A stretch of DNA of 64,000 nt from Enoplolaimus lenunculus (lineage: Eukaryota > Nematoda > Enoplea > Enoplida > Thoracostomopsidae), in the NCBI GenBank assembly GCA_030248215.1, contig JASANG010001676.1, positions 297,660-361,659 of the forward strand, written 5' to 3'. Positions 1 to 11,489 of the stretch are shown in pieces. The position numbers and the translations under genes were made by a program. Position 1 is the stretch's first letter. Each line of letters starts with the position of its first letter. The notes beneath the pieces are model-generated. The model made no database searches. It was not told the origin of the DNA and worked only from the letters and a program-made list of their open reading frames with translations.

Positions 1-610
1 TATCAATTCGGAAAAGTTTAGATTCGCGGTCCGCGACGACCACCTAAAGAAGGGGAATGTTGGTATGCGTGGTGTATGTGTGCATGTGCACAGTGTGTGT
101 AATGTTTAGGCACACGTGCACAATTTTGCACTAAAGAGAGAGATATTAAATCGACCGCGTGATGTAATGCTAAGCGCGCTTGACATGCGAGCGACAGTGC
201 GGTCTTATCGGCAATGTATGTTTAAAATCGTTGTTGTAGTGGTTGCGAAATGTTTAGAGCTCTGTCAAAAAATAACCTATGAGTGTAAAGTTTTGCGGTC
301 TTATGGGCAATGTATGCTAGTGTAATGTTAGTGCGAATTAGTTGAAACAATTAACCACGGCTGGATTCGAACCAGCGACCTTTGTCTAACCGGGCCAACG
401 CTCTTACCAACTGACCGTTGGCGGCACTGTTTCGACTACCTGTGCTACCTATTACGCTGTCCACTGCATAGCTACTATGCAATATGTATTATGTACGTGC
501 TGACTTTTGTGTGACCTATCTGCTATGTATTCGAGTATTCCATCATGCAATACCCGACAAGAAGTTATATTTACGTGATCTTAAATTTTATAAATAGAAC
601 AATATTTCAG
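1..610. other. Upstream flank of the zinc-finger gene
   Basis: No convincing protein-coding exon is visible. The region holds TG/CA-rich low-complexity sequence near 60-120, a tRNA-like stretch near 354-426, and an apparent splice acceptor (AATATTTCAG) at 601-610. The short open frame at 116-325 resembles no protein I know and looks like chance. Earlier exons or the promoter of the zinc-finger gene may lie here or outside the window; no TATA box could be assigned. Confidence 0.4.
354..426 (-). repeat. tRNA-like sequence, probably a pseudogene or SINE fragment
   Basis: On the minus strand an A-box-like segment (GGTCAGTTGGTAAGAGC) is followed by a strong B box (GGTTCGAATCC) closed by a GCTGG/CCAGC T-arm. 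The anticodon arm and acceptor stem do not pair convincingly, so a working tRNA gene is unlikely. A decayed tRNA or the head of a tRNA-derived SINE fits better. Confidence 0.45.
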
Positions 611-3600
611 AATTAGAATGTTCCTACACCGGGTGTGATACAGTGAAAGAATTTAGTGTTCTAACTTTAGTAAATCTAACTCTCGAAAACGTTTCGCCAT
701 ATTGCACGAGGATTATGGATTATTGCGCTGAAACTAGACAAGGACTATTTGCCAGCAAACGGGAAACTTACCTCAACGGTTGTAGTGATTATTCCAAAAA
801 TAGTCCCAGCTGTGATACTATAAGCACGCCAGAGCCAGCTGATTGCATACAAGATTCCACGAATGGCGTAGTAGAATCCTGTGAGACTACAGGTTTAAGT
901 GATGTAGTGCAAAATGACGTTAGTATGGAAAACGAAAATGATTATGGTAGCGAGCAAATGGTTGAAAATTCGTTGTATCCTGAAAATAATTCCACGTCAG
1001 TTAAGAAAACAGTGTGTGATGGCCATGAGAACGTCACATCTCCTCATAACATAGTTAGCAATCGAGATATAATAAATGATGTGGAACACCACATAGGTTT
1101 AGACGTTGATGAACCGTCGTGTGACGACAATAATATTAAGCCAGTTTCTTACGCCGGTCAGAAAAATGGTGACGATAAAGGAAATAACCGTTGCCCGAAA
1201 TCTCCGGTCGATGACCATCAGCCAACGCGCACCCGTCGTGCGGCTGCAGCTGTCTGTGCTGCACGTTTAGCCTCACAAGTGTGTGAAAAAAAACGAACGC
1301 CTCGCAAGTCGTGCGCGAGCGATCGCAGTGGCAACCGACTATCTTCAGTCACCCAAGAGCCTGAACTGGTTGTGTTAGATGACGACTTGCCGTCTCAGAC
1401 TAACAGTGACTGTGGTAATGTACCAGCAAAACAATCATCCTCAACGCAACTGCAAGAAAGCAAGACACTCGAGGAGGGGTCTCGTAATGATGAACAACTG
1501 AAAAAATCCAAAGAACGGAAATGTGATGAATTGAGAGACGAATTAGTTGGTCGATTTTGGTCTACTGCAAACTGTAACTCTATGTCAAATAATCCGAGCG
1601 CCGTTGATGATTTGACTCGGGCCGCAAATCCTCCAACCACGTCTAAAATTATTGGACTTCACGATGCGCAACTAAGTTTGTCAGACGCGTTAATGCGATT
1701 TGTTGCATTCGAAGCTGCTACTACGTCGAATCCAACGAGTGTAACAGATAGCACTGACACTAGCAATACCACAGTTGCTAGTTCGTTGATGTCACGGCTC
1801 GGATTAATCATTCCCGAACAATGCTTTATGCCACCATCACAAGTAGTTGCTGTGATCGCTACGAACGCGTCTCCTTTGGCTGAGCTCAAAGCGTTGACTG
1901 AGTCATTTGCACCGAAACTTAGTTTAGGCCAAGAGGAAAGTCCTGCGAAAGCAAGTGACGCTGAACGACGCCGGCTCCGGTTTCAGTGCTTTCCATGTCC
2001 CGCAATGACTGAACTGGTTCACGATATTGGTCATAGTTTGGCGTTGGAACGCGCATACGCTGATATGATTGCAAATACTGAACGTCAGGCAGCTGTTAAA
2101 CGCGATAAAGCGGTTACGTATGGCAGAAACGTAAATTCGGCTACAAAATCGATGGTTGGCGCCGGTTCAGCCGCTGGAAATGACTCGGATGATGATAGTG
2201 ATGACGAAAGCCAGTCGTCAGACGAGTCGAAAGTTGCCGATAAGAAACCGGCTAGCCGAGGAGCCGACCTTGGCAAGGCTAAGGTGAGTCGATAAATTTC
2301 TTTTTATCCTTGTTAGGGTGAGGTTAGGAAGCAACTACATCAAAAATGCAGACGCAGGAACGGGAATTAATTATTTCAAATTCCAGTTCCTGCATAGAAA
2401 TTAAATTCCAGTTCCTGTTCCTGTTTCGGTAAAACTTAGTTTCTGTTTTGCGTCCGTATGTACCTGAGAACACGGTACCGTTTTATCATATCGCGTCACA
2501 CAACATTTTCTTGATACTCCATGTTGTGAAGTTACTGTTAATACGTTTATTTGCCATATCACATCACCCGACATTTTGCGTATGGTAATGCAATAAGCGT
2601 ATTGGGCTGCGTTCGGATTCCCTTTAAGTTGTGCCACTGGACATTTTGTCTAGAAATGTGTAGAAAGTTACTGTAGTGCTGTTGTAGTGTTTACAAAGCA
2701 AGTTTACACAGCAGCAATGTTTTGGTATGTGAACGTGTACATCGGCGGTAAACTAATATTAGTTGGCGGTCGTTTTTTGATTTTATTTGCATTCTGCTGA
2801 GCTTAGTCACGCACTGTGCGAAGCGGGGGCGATTGCAGTAAGTGCTGGTGGGGAAGAAGGGTTGAAACAGAGTAGCTATTTCGGTTAAAATTAGATTTAC
2901 AATTAGTTCTGATTCTGATTAGAAATTTAAAATATTGTAACACGCGAAGTTTTCAATTCCCGTTCCAATATTTATAATCTTGCTGTTTCCATTCCGCTTC
3001 CGATATAATCTGCTTCCGTTTTACCCTCTGTTTATTCTTTTTCTAGTTTTGTCCGTGGTACCGTATGGCCTCGGGTCCCGGACCCGGGACATCTCTAATA
3101 ACAGTTATTGAACTTAAGTTTTGTGCCACCGTCTTCAGTACGGGTGAGACTTTTTTATCTTTCTACTACCGGAATCTATGAATTACCCATCGGACATTGA
3201 TTTTTCAGATTACTAATCCAGCACAGCAGACTACTGCCGAGGATCCTCGTATTGTTCACATGAAATCGTCGTTACAATCATTGCGAAAATTCAACGCACC
3301 ATTCAAACAGCCGAAAATAATCGGTGTTGATAAAGCGCTGGCACGTTGTTCAAGATGTGAATATAAACCTGACTCAATTCACAGTCTGTTTTTGCATCAA
3401 ACAGTGCTGCACAAACTCGCAAACTCGTTACGGCTTGGGTGTAGTTTTTGCTCGTTTTGGGCAGGCGACGAAAATGAAGCAGTTGAGCACCAAATTAATG
3501 TACATCGCGTACCCGCAACGCCACCTGAGTACCCACCGCCACCAGCGAAACGGTATTCATGCCCAATGTGTCCACAAGATTTCCAGTATAAAGGTATGCT

Positions 3601-6600
3601 CGATGCACATATCAAAACAATCTGCCGACCAACGTTTAATATACGTAAAAATCAGGCACCTGCAGAAGATGATTTGTTACATATTAATCGGTTGTTTTGG
3701 AATTTGAGCACTGCTCAGCTTGCCGCGATACAACATCGTATGATGTCAACACGGCATAAAGCGATTGCGCCTAGGCACCAAACGACGCCAGCTGTACCGC
3801 CCCCAAATGCGGCAATCGTACCCAAAGCTGCCATTCAACCTAATATTTTGTTGCCGAAACGACCAGTTAACCAAGTTGTGGTCAATAACGCCAACAGTGT
3901 TGTGAACGATGTATTAGCAGCAACTTCGACAAATCGTATCGGTTCTGCGCAACAACCGCATATTGCAACTGCAGCTGGCCTATTTAAATCTCAAAGCCCA
4001 AATTTACATTCCCATTGCGTTAACGCGCCAGTATTACCGAACACGGTGGCATTGCTCAATGCACAAACAAACAGTCTAGTCGAGACACAAAAAGCTGCGT
4101 TAATGAGCTTAGTAAATTCTAAGTCGGTCGGTGATTTATCGATTGATAAATTAATGACCGATATACTAGCGAACCCTGGACGTCTAGGTAGTTCGGCGCA
4201 AGCTGGCTTGCTATCAGGTAATGGTTTCGGTAGTAAAAATGTTTCCGCAATAGGCGGTCGGAATAACTCTGTGATTAACACGAGTCTACTTGAAAATGCT
4301 GCGAAGCTAAATTTGGTCAATAATTTCAATAGTTTAACTGGAAATCAGCCTAAAATGTCATCTGATTCTATTGGGCAAATTCCAACGTCGGCGCTTGCAA
4401 AACCGCAGTTGCCAAATAATGGCACCACGCCACCAGGAACATTCTCGTGTGAACTCTGCGATGGCATTTTACGAAACGTCGCACATATGCTTGATCACTT
4501 TCAAGTGGTACATCGAAAAATGCTCGGGAAAAACTTGGCGGTATGTTAAATAGATACATAGACATAAATTTCAAAGTGCCGCCTAATACCAAAAATATAT
4601 ATACCACAAACATTAGACTACGTATCATTCTTAATATAGGCTTAAATTCTATTCTACCTGTATGACGCAATATTTTTCTAAAATGTAATGTTAATGTGTC
4701 GAACGAATAAACCTCAGAAATTCGACGAACGAAATATGTTTATGAAATTTTGTGACAACCTCGTTCAGTGTGTTTCTTAGTTTTGTCCATTATTTTATAT
4801 CCTACTCACACAATTGAATTAACCAAAAACTTGTGTAATGATCAGGGTAATTGGAATCGGAATTTTGAAATTTTAATTTTAACCATACTTGTGATGTGTT
4901 GCATAAAAATGTTCTCGATATCATCATCTAAACATACAATACTACCATTCTATTTTAAAAATCGCAATAATTGATTGTAGTTTAGCTTTACGGAACCGAA
5001 AGTCATCGGCAGTTTGTTCTTGTGACGTTTTTAAAAATTGTTGCCGGCCAACAGACACCAAAATCAGTATTATACATACTTGTTACAGCAAATATCTGTA
5101 TAGTTACAGAATTTTTAGTTCCGCTTCCGTCATAATCCAGTTCCGCTTTGTGCGCTGGTTGTGATCGTGATTTTTCTTTTCAGATTAGGGTTGAAACTTC
5201 AGGGTTTATTTTTCAAAATTTGCCGTGGGTTTTTTGACTTTCAGTGTGTTTTTTTAAAAAATGGATTTTTCAAATACGTTCGAAAAGACACATTACGTAT
5301 GTATTATAATATACATGTATATAAGTTTACAAATAGCTATAATATGCTGGCATTGAAACGAGTCGTAACTGCTGTGCAAAGTGAAATAATGGCTTATGTA
5401 AGCTGTTGGTAGTTTAGCAATTGGAATGGCCCTATTGAATTAGTGGCTATATTTGTATTAGTGGCTATATTTGTGACTGCCCATTATACCCAGGGTGCAA
5501 CCGGAATTCTGGTTCCGGTTCCGGCATTTTTTCACCTTCCGGTTCCGGTTCCGGCATTTTTTCACCTTCCGGTTCCGGTTCCGGTAAATTTTTACCGGAT
5601 TTAAAAATTCCGGTATTATAATTTGGCCGTTTTCTTAACTTTGTTAATTTTTAAGAATGCCTTTTGAAAGCCACTTGTACTCCGAATATAAGCCATTGAT
5701 GGTGGATTTCACTTCAGTCGATGATGAAAATCTAAAATACAACAAATAAAATAAAACCTATGTTCGACTAAGGTTATTTCACAAATAATAGAGCAAAAAA
5801 TAAGATTAAAATGAAATTTTTGGTGAAATGCATTTTTCACTTTCCGGGTCCGGTTCCGGTAAAATTTTCAAATTCCGGTTCCGGTAAATTGTAATTCCGG
5901 TTGCACCCTGATTATACCCATCCGGCCTGTTGAAAACATGCTGGTAATTTTCCGCTAGGGTCAGGGCTTACTCTTAATTATGAAATGAATGTTTTAACAT
6001 AACACCTATGCGATCAGCCATTAGTTACAAACCGCGTACGAGCAAACTAACAATTATTATACGTATCCTCTGCAACACAAAGTCTCCACAAGACATGAGA
6101 GCCCCTCGGAATTTAGCGTTAAGCTCTATAGCGGGTTTGATTTAAGGTTCAGTATTCATTTAAAATTCTTTTCTTTGAACTGCGCTAGGTGTTTTTGAAA
6201 ACAGTGGGTGAAAACCCCCCATATCGTCCAAAAAACCATGGGTTGGAAGCACTTTTGATGCTGCCAAGTTCCAAGTTCTGATGGGTTTGTCATTGTTCCT
6301 AGGTCGGTCCCTCACTGGATTTGTTTAATGATGCTTACCAATCTTATATCTGTTTTAGATTTTTAAACTTGTTTTAGGACCTCAAAACTAGACCACCGCT
6401 CGCGTGCTCACGATGTCAGTCTCGCTATCATACGTATGAAGGACTAGAACGACATTTGTTGGCTTCTCATGGACTAGTGTCGAAGGATTTGTTGAACAAA
6501 GCGCAACAGAAAAACGACGCTGGAAAGTGTAAAATATGTGGAAAAGTAAGTGTTTAAGTTTAATTTAGGGCCTGTATTTTTGGATGTGTGTAAGATCAGG

Positions 6601-8033
6601 CGAACAGCAGCAGTGGCAAATCTCAAACTCGGTTTCCAGTTAGTTCAAATCAAGTGTAAAAATGTGCCAAATTTTGAAACTCGTCATTGGCGGGTTCGAA
6701 ATTTACAGGACCAATAATTGTCAACTGGTAGTAGGTGCCATATACATTTGAGAATATGGGCATAGATCTATGAACTTCATATTCAAAATTGCGGATTGTG
6801 GTATGGTGACTGAATATGCTACGCTATTGTACTGGTTTAAGATACGTATATGATTCTAAAGGTTAGCTACGATATGTATGTTGCAGATTTAAAGCTGGTT
6901 ATTCCTTAACGCGTGAACAAACTATATTATAGTGTTAAATATGGAACGCTTCGAATTAACGAAAATGTATTATTATGATTTTTATATTCTTTATCGTTCT
7001 GCAGACATAAATGTTTGTTCGGTATTGTTTGACTGTAGCAGCGTATTTATTTAAATAAAAACAAACTTGTACGGTAAATCTTGAGTCTTGGATTACTGAA
7101 AAACTGAAATCTGTACAAACAACTCATTTTCAGGTATATGCGTTCAATTTACTTCATCACGTAGCGACAGCGCACAAAATTCAACTATGTTCCGCGGACA
7201 TTATGTATAGCTGCGATATTTGTCATGCGACATACTCATCATACGTTCAACTAGAACAGCACTTGGCAAAACACCCGAAGATTAGTCAACCATCGCTGTC
7301 AAACGCAGCTAAGTCTTCTCAAGGATCGTCTGTAACTCGTTCAGTGGCTACCAACAGGCCTATTGCGCCTGCAGGACCAAATATAACATCGACAGTAGTA
7401 GGAAACACGCTGTTTCGGGGGTCTAATACTAGTCCCACTGGGAACACCGTGGTTTCGACCTCGATGCATCCTGCCAAAATGAATCACGCTCAAGCGCAGT
7501 CAACACTGAAGACTAGAGCAGTGTCGGGATTGATTTCAGGTAAACATGACCAGACGCAGCATCGTAGCAATTGTGAAGTTCAGTTGAACAGGTCTGCACA
7601 GCAGTCTATTGCCCAAGGAGAAGCTGTGGCTGCCAGGGCTACGGCAGCTGAGGGGCAAGCATCGATCAAGCCGGCGCCGATTAATAGTAAACCAGTAAGA
7701 GTCCGGTATAACTGTACCCCTTGTGGGATAAGATTTAGCAGTTACTCGGAGGTGATTGAACATTGGGAACGTCGCCATTTGAAACGAGTCGAAATTCGTG
7801 CTTGTCGTGTCAATGAATGCGCACCGTGTAGTTCGGAATTCAGCAGCTGCAAACTTAAGTTAGATCCAGACTGGTTTCCGGAGCCGTCATCAAGCGACAG
7901 CGGGCGCCCTGCAAGTACTAAACGAAGCCATTTTGTCATTTCAAATGATGAAGAGCCCAAAGTGAAAGAGGCAAAGACAGAAAACCAATTGATCTCTGCA
8001 CCACGGCGCGATGAGATTATTTTCTTAGATTGA
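611..8033 (+). CDS. MEP-1-like multi-C2H2 zinc-finger nuclear protein, four exons
   Basis: Exons are 611-2283 (first in-frame ATG at 715), 3209-4540, 6378-6545 and 7134-8033. All internal joins are phase 0 with GT/AG ends; from ATG 715 the protein is about 1322 residues. The first ~520 residues are low-complexity, with a basic Arg/Ala/Lys stretch and a Ser/Asp-rich acidic run at the exon end. Zinc-finger pairs follow near residues 570 (CSRC), 601 (CSFC), 642 (CPMC, last ligand Cys), 937 (CELC), 977 (CSRC), 1018 (CKIC), 1049 (CDIC) and 1217 (CTPC). The intron at 6546-7133 splits the CKIC finger between its Cys pair and its His ligands. The closely spaced block around YHTYEGLERHLLASHGLV and AFNLLHHVATAHK recalls MEP-1, a cofactor of Mi-2/LET-418 chromatin complexes in nematodes and flies; this is from memory. 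An acceptor at 610 keeps the frame open upstream of ATG 715, so one or more 5' exons may be missing. Another multi-finger nuclear regulator is the alternative. Confidence 0.72.
2284..3208 (+). other. Intron 1 of the zinc-finger gene
   Basis: The intron runs from GTGAGT at 2284 to TTTTTTCAG ending at 3208. It contains short facing copies of a TTCCAGTTCCTG-type motif (about 2350-2430) and a related TTCCGCTTCCG-type stretch (about 2960-3080). These look like decayed repeats. Similar TTCCGCTTCCG/CCAGTTCCGCTTT stretches recur near 5120-5160 and 11590-11660. No coding sequence is seen. Confidence 0.55.
5491..5910. mobile_element. hAT-like MITE, CAGGGTGCAACCGG family, copy 1
   Basis: The 420-base element starts CAGGGTGCAACCGGAATT and ends with the inverted form AATTCCGGTTGCACCCTG. 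An exact 8-base target duplication, ATTATACC, flanks it at 5483-5490 and 5911-5918. The interior has repeated CCGGTTCCGG blocks and no transposase frame. CAGGG termini with an 8-base duplication are typical of non-autonomous hAT elements. It sits inside intron 2 of the zinc-finger gene. Its centre matches the copy at 35165-35544 in opposite orientation. Confidence 0.9.
6606..6765 (+). repeat. Dispersed repeat, CTGGTAATAGGTGCTATACAC family, copy 1
   Basis: This stretch contains a diverged AAAAATGTGCCAAATTTTGAAAC segment followed by an AACTGGTAGTAGGTGCCATA segment and TTTGAGAATATGGGC. Clear relatives occur at 44722-44853 and 60497-60618, with a partial copy near 45336-45411. No terminal repeats or coding capacity were found. 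It lies in intron 3 of the zinc-finger gene. Confidence 0.6.
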
Positions 8034-10450
8034 GCCCAAGGACGTAGTCGAGGGGCGTTTCTGGTGTCAACTCCACCTTAGTATTTTTGCACTGGGTTTT
8101 TGCTGAAAGCTTGGCTACGTTCATGATTAATACTGATAGAGTGGTTGCGTAGCAGGATTTGGAAGTTTTAAGCAATTGGATTCAAAGATACTTTAGATGT
8201 TGGAATTCAAGGACACGTATGTTATCCAGGAAGCACATTGTGTTTGAATTTTGATAGCTTTATTTGAAGGGCGAGGTTTAATTGACTGATGCCGGGACTT
8301 GTGTTTATAGGTAATTTGATTCAGCCCCTGGGCTGTGTAGTTTGTATGGTAGTAATGTTTATATAAGGTTTGCGTAATACGTTGTTGATTTTTGTTACGC
8401 GCGAAAAAGACGGTTGTACAGGCTGCAGAGTAACCTGCATGAGGTCAAATTTTTTCACGCTCGCTTTCGCTTGCATCTTTTCCCGAAACGAAATGCTGTC
8501 TACGCCCTTAGCGGTAAGCTCAGTAACGCGCATCCACTGTCGTACAACATTTTTACGAATTATACTACAAGAGTTTAATTATGTACCATTTAACTATTGT
8601 AAACCTTAGTTAGGGAGCGCATTTTGCATAGTGTATTCTTCTAACATTGGCCAACGACACCTGGCTAATCATTGAACTGATAGTACGGCTACAGATTCGG
8701 CCGTCCTCTGAAGCGTTATATGTAGCGTTACGTTACTCAGTCACAGTGGCTTGTGTGATTTTCAGACAAAATATATGCGTGTAAACCTGTAAACTCTATG
8801 CTAGTTTGTATGAAATGGTGCGTTGGAATTGCTTGGTGTACAGTTTTATACGTATTCGTATTGTGGGATACGGAAAACAAAATGGTGTCGTTCAATTTTC
8901 ACTTCAAACGCAATCTAAGACTTTGCGCTAAACCTTATTGTGCCGGGCGCCGCCGCGTGCCGCTCTGCGTTACTAACAAACATGTATATAGGCAAAATCT
9001 TGGAGTCACGCGGCGATTATAACAACGTAACCCTAATTTACCTTGTCATAGAGCCTAAAATTACACTGTTTTGCTACATGGTAATAACGTGAGTAGGGTC
9101 TGTTTAGTAAAAAGCGCTTAGAACGCAAACCTTCATTTATTACTGAATGTTCAGCTTATTTCGTCTTTTGAACTAAATCATACCTCGCGTGTCCATTTTG
9201 TTTCAATTGCGTAAGTTACACGATGTAATATCTAGACTTTGTGTAAACTCTTGTGAAAACGCAATCAGTTAGCTTCCTATTTTACGCGCACTGTTTATTT
9301 GTGTCTATTTGTATTTACTAATGTTCTTGATTGTTGTGTTAATAACATATTTTCTCATTTATTTTTCATAGTACCGTAACAAAATATTACGCTTATTGCT
9401 GTGGAACTTTCTTGTTTTCGTAGCCGAATTTTCAACAGTTTCCTAGTCGATTAAGTGAACGTTTCAAAGTTTGGCCATTGTATAGAACAGGTGTGGAACT
9501 GTAGTTTAAATGTATTCCTAAGGCTAAACGTAAGCTTGAGCTTATGCCTAAACCTAAGCCTAAGCAAAATAACCTACAGTTTAAGCTTCACTCTATTCCA
9601 GTCTTGCGGAATAACGTTCCGCCCCTGATCTTTACATGGCCGAAAGTTTGAAAACATGGTGTATTTAAGCTTAAGGTGGAGTTGTCAGAAAATAGGTATA
9701 AGTTCGTAATTGGGAATTAAGCATGGCCACAGAAGAAAACCTCAATTTTCAGGTTAAACAGAACAAAAACGAACAATTTAGGTTGTTAGCGCATTTCAAG
9801 CCCGACCATTTACTGCATTCTTGTATATTATGTTATGAAGTTGAATAAACCTTTCCACACGTTGTTTACATTGCTTTCACTTTGATAAATCAAATGCAGA
9901 GCAGTATATATAACCAGTTCAATTCAAATTTTGAATTTTACTACGTTCGCTTGGTGATCATGACCTATTTATCTAACTGTGTCAGTAACAGTAGTATAAG
10001 CATATGTCTAAGTCGAAACCGTGATAATGAGCTTATACCTACGCCAAAGCAAAAAATATATCTAAAGCTTAAGCTTAATACTCTATGGCTATCAGGGTGC
10101 AACCGGAGCTGACATGCTGCGACAATTCGATACGAAATTAGAATGACGGCATTTGTTCAATATCTAAAGAAAATTTGGTGCATCCGCTATATTATAAAAT
10201 TTTAGAAAATCTGACGAGTATTAGCATACATCAATTGTATTGGCAGAAAACTAACCCTTTTTTAAACTTTTATGCTTCGATATCCGTTTACATTATATTG
10301 ATCACTTCGTTTTCGTTATTTTTACTATCGCCCTGCTACTATATCAAACCGTTGTTGGTGCACTAGTCGCTTCTGACTACATTATGCTTTAATGTTAGTG
10401 ATCTTATTCCACCCGTATATAGCAATATTTTGTTTAGAGCTTCTAGAAGA
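8034..10450 (+). other. Probable 3' UTR and flank between the zinc-finger gene and the bL36m gene
   Basis: No coding sequence is recognisable; open frames such as 8798-9022 and 9882-10112 resemble nothing known. An AATAAA near 9843 follows T-rich sequence and could be a polyadenylation signal of the upstream gene, which would give a long 3' UTR of about 1.8 kb containing one MITE (9473-9641). A lone CAGGGTGCAACCGGAGC terminus at about 10093 is a fragment of the hAT-like family. Confidence 0.4.
9473..9641 (+). mobile_element. Telomere-hexamer MITE (family A)
   Basis: The element begins GGCCATTGTATAGAACAGG and ends CGCCCCTGATCTTTACATGGCC, which are imperfect inverted termini. Inside are diverged CCTAAG hexamers. 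The flanks are CAAAGTTT (left) and GAAAGTTT (right), a 7-of-8 match consistent with an 8-base target duplication. There is no coding capacity. Confidence 0.82.
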
Positions 10451-10942
10451 ATGTTAAACATAAAATGTATGCGCTCTCTTTCGTTATTGAAAATCGCAGA
10501 ACGTCAATCGCAAACATTACGTTTGGAACTCGGCATAGCGGCAGCACGGTGGTTCAGTATTTGGCATTCTAATGTGGACAACATTATTAGCCCAATTCCA
10601 ACTGGAAGTAGCTGCCAACTACGACAACCAATACTGTGTCCGCACCGTAACCTAATTGCGCTTACTCCTAGTAAATTGCTATTAACCGAGAACCGTACTC
10701 TTGCAAGGTCGAAACAAGTTGCACCGTTACTGGGCGCTTTGGGTTCAGAGACCGTTGAGTTCACACGGGTAGCTGGAGGAACACTATTAACGAGCATCAG
10801 ACGCTTTGTGGTGAAGAAGTTTCCAAGATTGTTGTGTCAGTATTGTTATTTTATAAGGAAACGTGGCCGATTACTTGTGTTGTGTCGAAAATTTCCAAGT
10901 CATAATCAAAAAGAGCATTTTGATCCACGATTGTACTGGTGA
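10451..10942 (+). CDS. MRPL36: Mitochondrial large-subunit ribosomal protein bL36m
   Basis: A single-exon frame from ATG 10451 to the stop at 10940-10942 encodes about 163 residues. The C-terminal block is the bL36 signature: a Lys-rich entry, CQYC, then IRKRGRLLVLCRKFPSHNQK. It contains the Cys pair, the basic RKRGR loop, a third Cys and the final His of the bL36 zinc ribbon. The N-terminal ~110 residues are rich in Arg and Ser with few acids, as expected for a mitochondrial import sequence, but are longer than in human bL36m (about 103 residues in total). The protein would sit at the mitoribosome large-subunit surface. The frame is open further upstream without an ATG, so 10451 is the natural start. 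A family B MITE begins about 24 bases after the stop, so the 3' UTR probably includes it. Confidence 0.75.
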   Translation: MLNIKCMRSLSLLKIAERQSQTLRLELGIAAARWFSIWHSNVDNIISPIPTGSSCQLRQPILCPHRNLIALTPSKLLLTENRTLARSKQVAPLLGALGSETVEFTRVAGGTLLTSIRRFVVKKFPRLLCQYCYFIRKRGRLLVLCRKFPSHNQKEHFDPRLYW

Positions 10943-10965
10943 ATAACGAATTTGGTGACACTACG

Positions 10966-11102
10966 GGCCAATGTTACTTTTAGAGGCGTAACAGTAGATT
11001 AAGCGTATGCCTAAGCCTAAGCAACAAATGTAATCTAGAATTTAAACCTACTCTTTTATAGACCCACCAGAAACCTGGACGCCCCTTAAAGTAACATAGG
11101 CC
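10966..11102 (+). mobile_element. Telomere-hexamer MITE (family B), copy 1
   Basis: It starts GGCCAATGTTACTTTTAGAG and ends GCCCCTTAAAGTAACATAGGCC, inverted termini distinct from family A beyond the first nine bases. The interior holds CCTAAGCCTAAGC hexamers and a CTACTCTTTTATAGACCCACC segment shared by the family. The flanks are ACACTACG and ATACTACG (7 of 8). Confidence 0.85.
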
Positions 11103-11411
11103 ATACTACGTATACAAATTTGTATATAGAAAGATCATCCAGTGGCTTAGGTTTAGGAATGTTTTGTCTAACTCCATGATCCTTCACCACCTAAGCCTGA
11201 AACTTTAATGTGAGGACAGGTGCATGCTTACTTAGCTTGTACTGTGTTAAGATACAGTAATCTTTTTTCATGCATTGTGTATCGTAATTCTAACTCAAAA
11301 TACGAATGCGTATTTTTCTGGTGATTCTAAAGTGGTTAATACCAATTTATCCGTATAGTCTGTTGGTACTAACGGTCTGCACGACCCCCTGTTTGAAGTT
11401 TTGCCAAAGTT

Positions 11412-11488
11412 AATGACCACGCCGGGAATTTGAACCTCGGCCCACTGCGCTCGAACCAAGCATGCTACCAGTACACTACGCGGTCATT
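11412..11488 (-). tRNA. tRNA-like gene or pseudogene, possible GTT anticodon
   Basis: On the minus strand a perfect 7-base acceptor stem (AATGACC/GGTCATT) encloses a D-arm-like segment, a weak 4-base anticodon stem with a 7-base loop reading GTT at its centre, and a B box (GAGGTTCAAATTCCC) with one bulged base in the T-arm. Extra bases before the 3' acceptor strand and the weak anticodon stem argue for a pseudogene or a SINE head. A covariance-model scan would decide. Confidence 0.35.
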
Positions 11489-11489
11489 G

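Noticed and set aside
1395-2276. Minus-strand frames of 60-80 residues inside the first zinc-finger exon
   Set aside because: They are antisense shadows of the long plus-strand exon.
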